Positions 1 to 7,471 of a DNA stretch of 64,000 nt are shown piece after piece (positions within the stretch are counted from its first letter, which is position 1; each line of letters begins with the position of its first letter). Made by a program: the position numbers and the translations under genes. The notes under the pieces were generated by a model. The model saw only the letters and a program-made list of their open reading frames with translations. It made no database searches and was not told where the DNA came from. The DNA is from Neoroseomonas lacus (lineage in GTDB: Bacteria > Pseudomonadota > Alphaproteobacteria > Acetobacterales > Acetobacteraceae). The DNA lies in the NCBI RefSeq assembly GCF_014644535.1, contig NZ_BMKW01000008.1, positions 62,470 to 126,469 of the forward strand, in the 5' to 3' direction.

Positions 1-485
1 CGGACCTTGGCCTTGTCCTTGTCGGGCAGCGCGTCCCAGGCGGCGCGCATATCGGCGAGCTCGGTCTCGCCGCCCTCGGGCGGGATGACGCGCGCATGCA
101 GCATGGAATAGAGCGCCGGCGTCGCCTTGAACGACGAATCGCTGTGCCACAGCCGGTTGCCGAGGTTGAACATCCGCCGCCGGTCATCGGCCGCGAGCAG
201 CGAACCATCGACGTCGATGTTCGAGATGTCGTTCATCTGCTGGTGCTTTAGCCGATGCTTGTGGGCATCGACGACGGCGCGGGTTTCCTCGAGTGGCCCG
301 AGGGCGCGGCCGAACGCCATCTGCTGGTCGTCATCCATCGCCTGGCCAGGCAGCACCAGCACGGCGTACTGGTCCATCGCGCGATGCACCTCGGCGGCCT
401 GTTCCGGCGTGATCGGCTTGCGCAGGTCGATGCCGGTCGCTTCCGCGACGAAGAGCGGATGCAGCGGCTTCAGCGTCAACGGCAT
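1..485 (-). CDS. TauD/TfdA-family 2-oxoglutarate/Fe(II) dioxygenase, N-terminal part, cut by window edge
   Basis: This gene is read leftwards from an ATG at 485 and runs off the window start, so only about 161 N-terminal residues are seen. The protein opens MPLTLKPLHPLFVAEATGID and continues with the early TauD/TfdA pattern, including a YAVLVLPGQ strand and WHSDSSF, whose H-x-D supplies two of the three iron ligands in this family. Family members use 2-oxoglutarate and O2 to hydroxylate sulfonates, phenoxyacetates or related small acids; the substrate cannot be read here. The distal His and the Arg that binds 2-oxoglutarate lie outside the window. It follows ahpD on the same strand, but a 262-bp gap with two hairpins suggests a separate transcript. 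Confidence 0.85.
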   Translation of the reverse strand, partial: MPLTLKPLHPLFVAEATGIDLRKPITPEQAAEVHRAMDQYAVLVLPGQAMDDDQQMAFGRALGPLEETRAVVDAHKHRLKHQQMNDISNIDVDGSLLAADDRRRMFNLGNRLWHSDSSFKATPALYSMLHARVIPPEGGETELADMRAAWDALPDKDKAKV

Positions 486-625
486 GGGCGGTGTCCTCCA
501 GCCAGCCCGGTCCCAATGGGCCGGTTCTTCTGCGCGAAGCGTCGCGCCGGCGGCGGAGGGGGTCAAGATGGATGGCAGGGCGACGCCAACGCCAAGACGC
601 ACGATCGTGAGACGGGGCTGGAAGG

Positions 626-647
626 TCGGGGGAGAGAACTCCCCCGA
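626..647. repeat. Perfect G5/C5 hairpin between ahpD and the dioxygenase
   Basis: A perfect 9-bp inverted repeat with arm tcgggggag and a 4-nt loop (agaa). It sits in the 262-bp gap upstream of the dioxygenase and resembles the hairpins at 720-740 and 1347-1369. It could terminate or attenuate transcription, or be a small palindromic repeat. Confidence 0.6.
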
Positions 648-719
648 TCCCCCTCCTTCTTCTGTCTGTTGGAGACGACCGCGGGGGCAGCGCCAAAAGA
701 CAAAAGACAGTGGGGGATT

Positions 720-740
720 CGGGGGAGGTGTCCTCCCCCG
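720..740 (-). terminator. Probable terminator of ahpD
   Basis: A perfect 9-bp stem (arm cgggggagg, loop tgt) starts 7 nt past the ahpD stop. Read on the minus strand it is followed about 15 nt later by a T-rich TCTTTTGTCTTT stretch. The U-tract is not immediate, so termination may be partial. Confidence 0.55.
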
Positions 741-747
741 CCTTTCT

Positions 748-1284
748 TCAGGCAGCGGTCGCGACCGCATCCTCGGCGTCGAGCACACCGGCCACCGCAT
801 GCACCACGGCGGCGATGCGCACCGCGGCCTGCACCGCTTCCTTCGACAGGCCGCCATGCAGGACGACCTTCTCATGGGCTTCCATGCACATGCCGCAGCC
901 GTTGATGGCCGAGACGGCGAGCGACCACAGCTCAAAATCCGCCTTGTCGACGCCGGGCTTGGCCATGACGTTCATGCGCAGCTTCGCCGGCAGGTTGGCG
1001 TAGTCGCCGCCGACCAGGTGGGTGAAGCGGTAATAGACGTTGTTCATGCCCATGATGGCGGCGGCCGCCTTCGCGGCGGCGAGCGCTTCCGGGCTGAGCT
1101 TCGGGCCGAATTCACCGAGCATGGCGCGCGTCACCTCGGCATTGCGCGCGGCGATGGCGCTGGCGACGAAGGTGCCGGCGAGCTGCTGCTGGTTCAGTAC
1201 CGGCTCCATGGCCAGCGAACCGAGGTTCAGTTTCAGGTCCTTGGCGTGTTCGGGCAGGCGGGCGCGCAGGGCTTCGAGGGACAT
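748..1284 (-). CDS. ahpD: Alkyl hydroperoxide reductase AhpD
   Basis: Predicted AhpD, the carboxymuconolactone-decarboxylase-fold thioredoxin-like protein that re-reduces AhpC. At 178 residues it matches the usual length and carries the full active site: Glu in DFELWS, then C-x-x-C-x-x-x-H in GCGMCMEAH. The start at 1284 ([13 protein letters not shown]) fits the family N-terminus; an in-frame ATG at 1305 would add seven residues. It lies downstream of ahpC on the same strand, with a strong hairpin in the 138-bp gap that may lower its expression relative to ahpC. In the known mycobacterial system AhpD links AhpC to dihydrolipoamide dehydrogenase components; that partner is not in this window. 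Confidence 0.93.
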   Translation of the reverse strand: MSLEALRARLPEHAKDLKLNLGSLAMEPVLNQQQLAGTFVASAIAARNAEVTRAMLGEFGPKLSPEALAAAKAAAAIMGMNNVYYRFTHLVGGDYANLPAKLRMNVMAKPGVDKADFELWSLAVSAINGCGMCMEAHEKVVLHGGLSKEAVQAAVRIAAVVHAVAGVLDAEDAVATAA

Positions 1285-1346
1285 AGTGGCCTCCAGGACA
1301 GACATGTCCCGCGTGCCCGATGAGGGCGCGCAGGACCGAGGGGTCT

Positions 1347-1369
1347 AAGGGGGGCTGCCTGCCCCCCTT
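1347..1369 (-). terminator. Hairpin between ahpC and ahpD
   Basis: A perfect 9-bp stem (arm aaggggggc, loop of 5 nt) lies 54-76 nt past the ahpC stop. No strong T-tract follows on the minus strand, so it is better read as an attenuator or mRNA-stability element separating ahpC from ahpD than as a full stop. Confidence 0.5.
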
Positions 1370-1422
1370 TGCGCGGCGGCGGTAGGGTTGGTGTGGCGGC
1401 TACCGCTGCCGCGCACGAAACA

Positions 1423-1998
1423 TCACGCCGCCTTCTCAAACAACGCCTGCGCGTTCAGCACGTCCTTGCCCTTCTCCCAGTTGCAGGGGCAGAGCTCGTC
1501 GGTCTGCAGCGCGTCGAGCACGCGCACAACTTCCTGCGGGTTGCGCCCGACATTCAGCCCATTCACCGAGGCCCACTGGATGGTGCCGTCCGGGTCGACG
1601 ATGAAAGTCGCGCGCAACGCCACGCCCGCTTCCTTGTCGAGGATGCCGAGCGCGGTGGAGAGCTCGCGCTTCACATCGGCCAGCATCGGGATCGGCAGGT
1701 CGCGGATGTCGTCGTTGTAGACGCGCCAGTTCAGGTGGACGAACTCGCTGTCGGTCGAGGCGCCGTAGAGCACCGCATCGCGGTCGGCGAATTCACCGGC
1801 GAGCTTGCCGAAGGCGGCGATCTCGGTCGGGCAGATGAAGGTGAAGTCCTTCGGCCAAAAGAAGACGATCTTCCACTTGCCGGCATCGGTTTCGTTGGTG
1901 ATCTCGGTGAAGGAAACGCCCGGGCCGCCGAGGCCCTCCTTGCCGCCCTTGACGGCGGTGAGCGCGAAGGTCGGGAATTTGTCGCCAACGGTCAGCAT
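1423..1998 (-). CDS. ahpC: Peroxiredoxin AhpC (three-cysteine, AhpD-linked type)
   Basis: A 191-residue AhpC/Prx1-type peroxiredoxin that reduces H2O2, organic peroxides and probably peroxynitrite in the cytoplasm. The peroxidatic Cys56 lies in DFTFICPTE, and Cys170 and Cys172 sit in DELCPCNW, the pattern of AhpC proteins recycled by AhpD rather than AhpF. This agrees with ahpD following on the same strand. The frame stays open to 2259, but the ATG at 1998 gives the family N-terminus and has a GGAGCC-type Shine-Dalgarno site. A 9-bp inverted repeat at 2110-2132 lies about 112 bp upstream, where a peroxide-responsive regulator could bind. Confidence 0.95.
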   Translation of the reverse strand: MLTVGDKFPTFALTAVKGGKEGLGGPGVSFTEITNETDAGKWKIVFFWPKDFTFICPTEIAAFGKLAGEFADRDAVLYGASTDSEFVHLNWRVYNDDIRDLPIPMLADVKRELSTALGILDKEAGVALRATFIVDPDGTIQWASVNGLNVGRNPQEVVRVLDALQTDELCPCNWEKGKDVLNAQALFEKAA

Positions 1999-2109
1999 GA
2001 AGGTCAGGCTCCTCGGATCTGGTCGGGCCGGCGGCCCGTTGTGCAGCGCACTATGTGCGGTGCAGCAATGCGGCGGAGTGGGGATTCTGTCCAATGGATT
2101 TCTTCGAAT

Positions 2110-2132
2110 AAATCGATCGAAAAGATCGATTT
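2110..2132. promoter_or_regulatory. Inverted repeat upstream of ahpC, candidate operator
   Basis: A perfect 9-bp inverted repeat (arm aaatcgatc, spacer gaaaa) in a locally AT-rich stretch between ahpC and the autotransporter gene. Further atcgat/gatcgg half-sites surround it. A LysR-type regulator such as OxyR is a reasonable guess for an ahpC promoter, but the match to a known box is loose and no oxyR is in the window. Confidence 0.4.
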
Positions 2133-2326
2133 GATCGGAATGGCGGCGGGTCGGGGGAGGGCGAAACCGTCCTGCCAACGCCGCCCCGTCAGCCCCGGCC
2201 GGACGGATGCCTGGCTGAGCGATGCCGGAAGGGGCTTCCATCCGCGCCGGCTGGTTCAATCCCCGGGGCTTTCGCCTTCGCGAGCATCGTCACCCATTCA
2301 GGTGGCCGACCTGATCGGGCCCAATG

Positions 2327-4123
2327 CTAGAACGCAACGCGCAGGCCAAGCGTGCCGCTGTGAACGTCGTAATCGGCTGCGACAGCCCCATCATAGCGCA
2401 GGAAGAGTTCCATCGCCTCGACCGGCATGCTCAGACCGACACCGATGACGGCGAGGTCCCGTGGCGCGCGGACGCCGTCCACCGTGAAGGCGGCGCTCGG
2501 CAGGCCGGCGAAGGAGGCGTCGATGCTGCGGTCAATGTCGGCGAAATCATGCCCCCAGGCGAGGCGCAGCGCGGCCTGCAGCGTGCCCGTGCCCACCGCG
2601 AAACGCTGGGTCAGCTCGGCACCCAGCAAGCTCTGCACCGATGCGGTGGTCTGCGACCCGAGGCGGAGGTCGATGGCCCCGGCGCCGCTCTCGGTGAACG
2701 CACCCTGCGTGACGGAGACGACCTGCAGCCCGGCGATCGGCGTGAGCGCGGTGCTCGGCCCCAGTGGCACATGATAGCCGACCTCGGCCCTGCCGATCAC
2801 GGCGTTGCTCCGTGGCTTGCCGGTGGCGCTGCGCACGACACCGGGGAAGGCGATGTCACGCGTCACATTCGCATCGGTGTAGGCGTAGCCGATCGCCGCA
2901 TCGACATAGAATGCGTCGCGGGCATAGCTCGCATAAAGCGCGACCGTGTACTGATTGAGGTCGGCATTGCCGGAGAGCCCGTTGAGTGAATAACCGGAGC
3001 GGCCATAGCCAAGGGCGACGCCCGCGCGGAGTTCCGGCAGAATGTTGTATTCGACGCCGCCGATGATGCCGCCGAGCGCGAAGTCGGCATCGTGGCTGTT
3101 GCCGTTGCCGGAAAGCGAGCCCGCGCCACCATAGCCGCTGGCCCAGACGCGCAGCGGTTCCGCGCTTGCCGGCGGCGAAGTGCCGAGCGGACCCGCCCCG
3201 GCCAGCGTGCGCCCGATACGCATCTGGTCGCGCAGCGCGCCGAGAAAGAGCTGGCTGCCGGTGATCGCGATGGTCGGCAGGTCGGCATAGACCTCGCCGT
3301 CGAGCTGCGTCAGTGCGTCGCGCAGCCCCGCCGGACTGGTCAGGTTGAGGATGTCCAGCGCGTTGTAGACGCTGTCCATGTCGCCAAAGAGCGGCGGCAG
3401 GATCGCGTGATCGAGGGCATAGGCGACCGCGCCGGCATTGCCGCCGCCGGCATTGGGCACATAGGCCAGGGCGTAGGTGCCCATGTCGAGCTGCACGATG
3501 TAGGCGGAATCAGCCAGGTTCTGCGCGTCCACGCAGTTCGGATTGTTGGACTGACCGATGATGTAATATTGCGGGGTGCCGCCACGACCCCAGGGGCCTG
3601 GCGTGGGAATGTCGGGCGGGCTCGCGGGAAAATTGCCCAGCACGGCATTTCCCTGCGCCGCGAGGATGCAGGTTCCCGCCGGCGCGCGCGTGATCGCCAG
3701 CGATGTCGGCAGGGAAGGCAGAGCGAGCACGTCCTTCACCTGCTCGGCGGTCAGGCCGCGCACCGCGTTGGTGCCGGCGATCCAACTGCCGACCGGTGAT
3801 CCCATGTCGCCCACGGCACCGGCCGTGTAGAAGCGCACCCACTGCGTTGGCGCCGAGGTCAGTACGACGGCGGCCGGCGCGTTGGGGACGAAAGAAAGCA
3901 CAGGAGGAAAGGCGCCGACGTAATTGTTGGCATCCACGCCGGTCGTGATCGACGGGATGAAGCCGCCACCGCCCTGGAACGCAATCGGTCCGGTCAGGAC
4001 CGCCCCCGGCGGCAATGGCGGCATGGAAAGTTGCTGCGCCCAGGCCATCCCCACATCGGCGAGAAGGCAAAGCCCCGCTGCCACGCCGGTCAAACGACGG
4101 CGCATTCGTCCCCTTTGGTCCAT
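2327..4123 (-). CDS. Secreted autotransporter-barrel protein with short passenger
   Basis: A 598-residue protein with a signal peptide (basic MRRR, then a hydrophobic stretch, probable cleavage after AWAQ). The last 260-280 residues look like an autotransporter beta-domain: alternating amphipathic strands rich in Gly, Tyr and Ala, and the C-terminal Phe in LRVAF recognised by the BAM complex. The passenger (about residues 30-310) is short, rich in Gly, Pro and Ala, has two isolated cysteines and shows no recognisable enzyme or adhesin repeat, so the exported function is unknown. Start: ATG 4123 with AGGGGA upstream; ATG at residue 7 is an alternative. It appears monocistronic. Confidence 0.8.
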   Translation of the reverse strand: MDQRGRMRRRLTGVAAGLCLLADVGMAWAQQLSMPPLPPGAVLTGPIAFQGGGGFIPSITTGVDANNYVGAFPPVLSFVPNAPAAVVLTSAPTQWVRFYTAGAVGDMGSPVGSWIAGTNAVRGLTAEQVKDVLALPSLPTSLAITRAPAGTCILAAQGNAVLGNFPASPPDIPTPGPWGRGGTPQYYIIGQSNNPNCVDAQNLADSAYIVQLDMGTYALAYVPNAGGGNAGAVAYALDHAILPPLFGDMDSVYNALDILNLTSPAGLRDALTQLDGEVYADLPTIAITGSQLFLGALRDQMRIGRTLAGAGPLGTSPPASAEPLRVWASGYGGAGSLSGNGNSHDADFALGGIIGGVEYNILPELRAGVALGYGRSGYSLNGLSGNADLNQYTVALYASYARDAFYVDAAIGYAYTDANVTRDIAFPGVVRSATGKPRSNAVIGRAEVGYHVPLGPSTALTPIAGLQVVSVTQGAFTESGAGAIDLRLGSQTTASVQSLLGAELTQRFAVGTGTLQAALRLAWGHDFADIDRSIDASFAGLPSAAFTVDGVRAPRDLAVIGVGLSMPVEAMELFLRYDGAVAADYDVHSGTLGLRVAF

Positions 4124-4311
4124 GTTTCTCTATTTCCCCTGGAGGCGAGGCCGCTTGGAAAGGATGTTCCTAGCCTAACAAGAGAAAAGCTCGGTGGGAT
4201 ATGACAACTTACGGCGCAAACAGGTGTCAGGCGACGCCGGGATCATTGTCTTGTGAGAGCCGGACGACATTGCTCAGCGAGGCGCCCGGGCTCTCCGTCC
4301 GGCTTCAGGCG

Positions 4312-4333
4312 CCGGGCGCATCATGACGCCCGG
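4312..4333. other. Hairpin downstream of mlaF
   Basis: A 7-bp stem (ccgggcg/cgcccgg, loop catcatga) lies 20 nt past the mlaF stop. It could end the dnaB-to-mlaF transcript, but there is no T-run. The rest of the 229-bp gap shows no gene. Confidence 0.3.
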
Positions 4334-4352
4334 TGACATTTGCCGCCTCACG

Positions 4353-5129
4353 CTACCGCCGCAACTCCATCTGAATCGGCCCCTCCCGGTCCCCGCGCGC
4401 GAACTGGTCCACCATCGCATTCCCGCTCTCGCCCAGCACCGACGCCGGCCCGGTCCAGACGATCCTCCCCTTGTGCAGCATCGCCGCATCGTCGCCGATC
4501 CGTCGCGCGCTCGCCATGTCATGGGTGATCGACACAGCCGTCGCTCCCAGCCGCTTCACGACATCGACGATCAGCCCATCGATCACCGCCCCCATGATGG
4601 GATCAAGCCCGGTGGTCGGCTCGTCGAAGAAGATGATGTCCGGCTGCGCCGCGATCGCACGCGCAAGTCCCACGCGCTTCTGCATCCCGCCCGACAATTC
4701 CGCGGGCGACAGATCCCCCACCGAGGCCGCGAGCCCGACCTGTGCGAGCACCTCCGCTGCCTTGTCGCGCGCCTTGGCGCGCGTGATGCGCTTCTGCGCC
4801 AGCAGCTTGAAGCAGACATTCTCCCAAACGGGCAACGAATCGAACAGCGCACCGTTCTGGAACAGCATGCCGATCCGGTCGTTGAGTTCCTCGCGTTCGC
4901 GCCGCGGCATCGCCAGGATGTCGCGCCCATCCACCTCGATGGTCCCGGCATCAGGCGTGATCAGCCCGAGGATACACTTGATCGTGACCGACTTGCCCGA
5001 CCCGGACCCGCCCAGGATCACCATCCCGTGCCCGGCGCGGATATCGAGGTCGACGCCATCCAGCACGCGCTTCTCGCCGAAGGCCTTGGCCAAGCCGCGC
5101 AGGCGGATCTTCGGGATCACGCCGGTCAT
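4353..5129 (-). CDS. mlaF: MlaF-like phospholipid ABC transporter ATPase
   Basis: A 258-residue ABC ATPase of the MlaF/Ttg2A class, which powers phospholipid movement between the inner and outer membranes. Visible motifs are Walker A GGSGSGKS at about 40-47, the signature LSGGMQKR and Walker B IIFFDEPTTGLDP, the last with the TTGLDP typical of MlaF. The start at 5129 overlaps the mlaE stop by 4 nt (ATGA), so the two are translationally coupled; longer in-frame starts up to 5258 lie inside mlaE and are rejected. MlaD, MlaB and MlaC partners are not in this window and must be encoded elsewhere. Confidence 0.92.
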   Translation of the reverse strand: MTGVIPKIRLRGLAKAFGEKRVLDGVDLDIRAGHGMVILGGSGSGKSVTIKCILGLITPDAGTIEVDGRDILAMPRREREELNDRIGMLFQNGALFDSLPVWENVCFKLLAQKRITRAKARDKAAEVLAQVGLAASVGDLSPAELSGGMQKRVGLARAIAAQPDIIFFDEPTTGLDPIMGAVIDGLIVDVVKRLGATAVSITHDMASARRIGDDAAMLHKGRIVWTGPASVLGESGNAMVDQFARGDREGPIQMELRR

Positions 5130-5950
5130 CGCGCGAAGAACATCTCGGTCAGGATATAGTCGAAGGCGAGGATCAGGATCGATGACGCCACCACCGCGCT
5201 CGTCGTCGCCGCGCCCACGCCCTGCGCCCCGCCACGGGAATTGTACCCGCACCAGCACCCCATCAGCGTGATGACGAAGCCGAACACCGCCGCCTTGGCC
5301 AGCCCTGAGACGACGTCCATCACCTCGAGGAAATCCATCGTCGCCTTCAGGTAGCTCGCCGAATTGAAGCCGAGCTTCGTCGTCCCGATCAGCCAGCCGC
5401 CCATCACGCCCAGGATATCGGCCACCAGCACAAGGAAGGGCAGGGCGAGCACCCCCGCTAGCAGCCGCGGCGTCACCAGGTACTTCATCGGATTGGTGGA
5501 CAGCGTGGTCAGCGCATCGATCTGGTCGGTCACCCGCATGGTGCCGATCTCGGCGGCGAAGGACGCACCGATGCGCCCGGCCACCATCAGCGAGGCGATC
5601 ACTGGCCCGAGTTCACGGGTGATGGACAGCACCACCACATTGGCGACCGCGCCTTCGGCATTGAAGCGCGCGAAGCCGGTATAGGATTGCAGCGCGAGCA
5701 CCATGCCCGTGAAGATCGCCGTCAGCGACACCACCGGCAGCGAGAAATAGGCGATCTCGATCAACTGCCGCAGGAACAGCCGCGCATAGAACGGCGGCCG
5801 CAGCAGGTGCGACAGCCCCTCCAGCGCGAAGAGCGCCAGCTCACCGACTACGCGGCAGGCCGACAGGACGACGCGGCCGATCGCCGCGACGGGGTTCAGC
5901 ACCAGGTCCAACCGCTCAGCCCCGCAGGTATTCGCGGGCGTAGCGTGCAC
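5126..5950 (-). CDS. mlaE: MlaE-like phospholipid ABC transporter permease
   Basis: An inner-membrane permease of the MlaE/YrbE family, 274 residues, with about five hydrophobic segments and the conserved EIGTMRVTDQIDAL motif that contacts the ATPase. With MlaF it would form the core of a lipid transporter that keeps the outer membrane asymmetric. The ATG at 5950 overlaps alr by 35 nt. In-frame TTG at 5911 and GTG at 5902 would remove the overlap, so the start is uncertain by about 16 residues. It lies fourth in the dnaB-GNAT-alr-mlaE-mlaF transcription unit. Confidence 0.92.
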   Translation of the reverse strand: MHATPANTCGAERLDLVLNPVAAIGRVVLSACRVVGELALFALEGLSHLLRPPFYARLFLRQLIEIAYFSLPVVSLTAIFTGMVLALQSYTGFARFNAEGAVANVVVLSITRELGPVIASLMVAGRIGASFAAEIGTMRVTDQIDALTTLSTNPMKYLVTPRLLAGVLALPFLVLVADILGVMGGWLIGTTKLGFNSASYLKATMDFLEVMDVVSGLAKAAVFGFVITLMGCWCGYNSRGGAQGVGAATTSAVVASSILILAFDYILTEMFFAR

Positions 5951-6995
5951 CGAGGCTGGTCAGCACCTCGTACCCGATGGTGCCCGCCCGCGCGCCGACC
6001 TCATCCGGGCTGCACCCGTCACCACCGATCAGCGTCAGGCGGTCGCCGGGGGCGATTTCCGGCAGGTCGGTCACGTCGAAGGTGGTCAGGTCCATGGATA
6101 CTCGCGCCACGAGGGGAACGGACCGGCCGCGAAACTCGGCCACGGCATGGCCCGACAGACTCCTCAGGTAGCCATCCGCATAGCCCGCCGCAACCGTCGC
6201 GATCCGCGTCGGCCGCGACGCCGTCCAGGTCGCGCCATACCCGACCGGCGTGCCGGCCAGTATGTCGCGCAGCTGCAGCACCGGCACTTCGAGCCGCATG
6301 ACCGGCCGCATCGGGTTCGGATGGTCCGGCGTCGGATTGATGCCGTACAGCGCGCAACCCGGCCGCGCGAGGTCGGAAGCGAAATCCGCCCCGAGGAACA
6401 TCCCCGAGGAATTGGCGAAGGACCGCCGCATCTTCGGCAGCCCCGCACAGGCCGCCGCGAAGCGCGTCGCCTGCGCCGCATTCATCGGATGCGCCGGTTC
6501 ATCGGCACAGGCGAGATGCGTCATCACATAATGAAGATCGAGCCCCGCCAGCATCCCATGATCCGCCGAGACCAGCGCCAGCTCCGCCGCATCGAGCCCG
6601 AGCCGCGCCATCCCCGTATCGACATGCAGGATCGCCCGTCGCGCCACCCCCGCCGCGCGCCCCGCCGCCGCATGCGCGGCCACGTCGCCCAGCGAGTTCA
6701 GCACCGGCGTCAGCGCCGCATCGCCATCCGCGCCAGGCGCGAAACCACCGAGCACACCGATCATCGGCCCGGGCCCGATCGCCGCGCGCAGGGCGATGCC
6801 CTCGCCCAGCAGGGCGACGAAGAAATGCCGGCACCCCGCCGCCCGCAGCGCCGGCCCGACCTCGGCCGCGCCGAGGCCATAGGCATCCGCCTTCACCACC
6901 CCGGCCACCGCGCCGGGCGCCCCGCGCGCGGCGAGGTCCCGCCAATTGGCGACGATCGCCGTCAGGTCTACCATCAACGTCGCGGCAGCACTCAT
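5916..6995 (-). CDS. alr: Alanine racemase
   Basis: Converts L-alanine to D-alanine for peptidoglycan, using PLP. The 359-residue protein has the fold type III features: Lys35 in VVKADAYGLG for the PLP Schiff base, and the second catalytic Tyr in VGYGATW from the partner subunit. The length is normal. Its ATG overlaps the stop of the acetyltransferase by 4 nt (ATGA), and it runs into mlaE, so this is one operon under the dnaB promoter or an internal one. Pairing dnaB with alr is common in proteobacteria. Confidence 0.95.
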   Translation of the reverse strand: MSAAATLMVDLTAIVANWRDLAARGAPGAVAGVVKADAYGLGAAEVGPALRAAGCRHFFVALLGEGIALRAAIGPGPMIGVLGGFAPGADGDAALTPVLNSLGDVAAHAAAGRAAGVARRAILHVDTGMARLGLDAAELALVSADHGMLAGLDLHYVMTHLACADEPAHPMNAAQATRFAAACAGLPKMRRSFANSSGMFLGADFASDLARPGCALYGINPTPDHPNPMRPVMRLEVPVLQLRDILAGTPVGYGATWTASRPTRIATVAAGYADGYLRSLSGHAVAEFRGRSVPLVARVSMDLTTFDVTDLPEIAPGDRLTLIGGDGCSPDEVGARAGTIGYEVLTSLGARYAREYLRG

Positions 6996-7471
6996 CCGAG
7001 GTCCTTGCGGTACAGCAGGAAGCCGCCATGCGCGGCGACCTGGTCATAGAGCCGCCGCGCCTGCGCGTTGCTCTCATGGGTGTGCCAATAGACCCGTTCC
7101 GCCCCGGCCGCACGGGCATGGTCGTACAGCGCGGTGATCAGCGCGCGCCCGACGCCGCGGCCGCGCAGATCCGGCGCGGCGAACAGGTCCTGCAGATAAC
7201 AGGTGCTACCCGCCAGCGAGGTGTTGCGGTGGAAGATCAGATGCGCGAGGCCGACCAGCCGGCCTTCCACCTCCGCCACCAGGCAATCCATCGGCTCCAG
7301 CGCGTCGAAGAAGCGCCGCCAGGCCAGGCGGGTGATCGCCTCGGCCGGCGCGGTCGCCCCTTCGCGTCCATAGAAGGCGTTGTAGCCAAGCCAGAGCGGT
7401 AGCCAGGCATCGTAGTCGGCAGGCCGCGCCAGGCGAACGATCACGGCCTCAGTCACGCATCGGCTCGTCAT
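6992..7471 (-). CDS. GNAT-family N-acetyltransferase
   Basis: A small acetyltransferase of up to 159 residues. The acetyl-CoA-binding motif A is clear in DLRGRGVGRALI, followed by ESNAQARRLYDQV typical of motif B. The target (small molecule or protein N-terminus) cannot be read. It lies between dnaB and alr and is coupled to alr by an ATGA overlap. The ATG at 7471 overlaps dnaB by 23 nt; GTG codons at 7456 and 7444 are possible shorter starts, and the domain proper begins at VIVRLARPADY, which favours a GTG. Confidence 0.85.
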   Translation of the reverse strand: MTSRCVTEAVIVRLARPADYDAWLPLWLGYNAFYGREGATAPAEAITRLAWRRFFDALEPMDCLVAEVEGRLVGLAHLIFHRNTSLAGSTCYLQDLFAAPDLRGRGVGRALITALYDHARAAGAERVYWHTHESNAQARRLYDQVAAHGGFLLYRKDLG

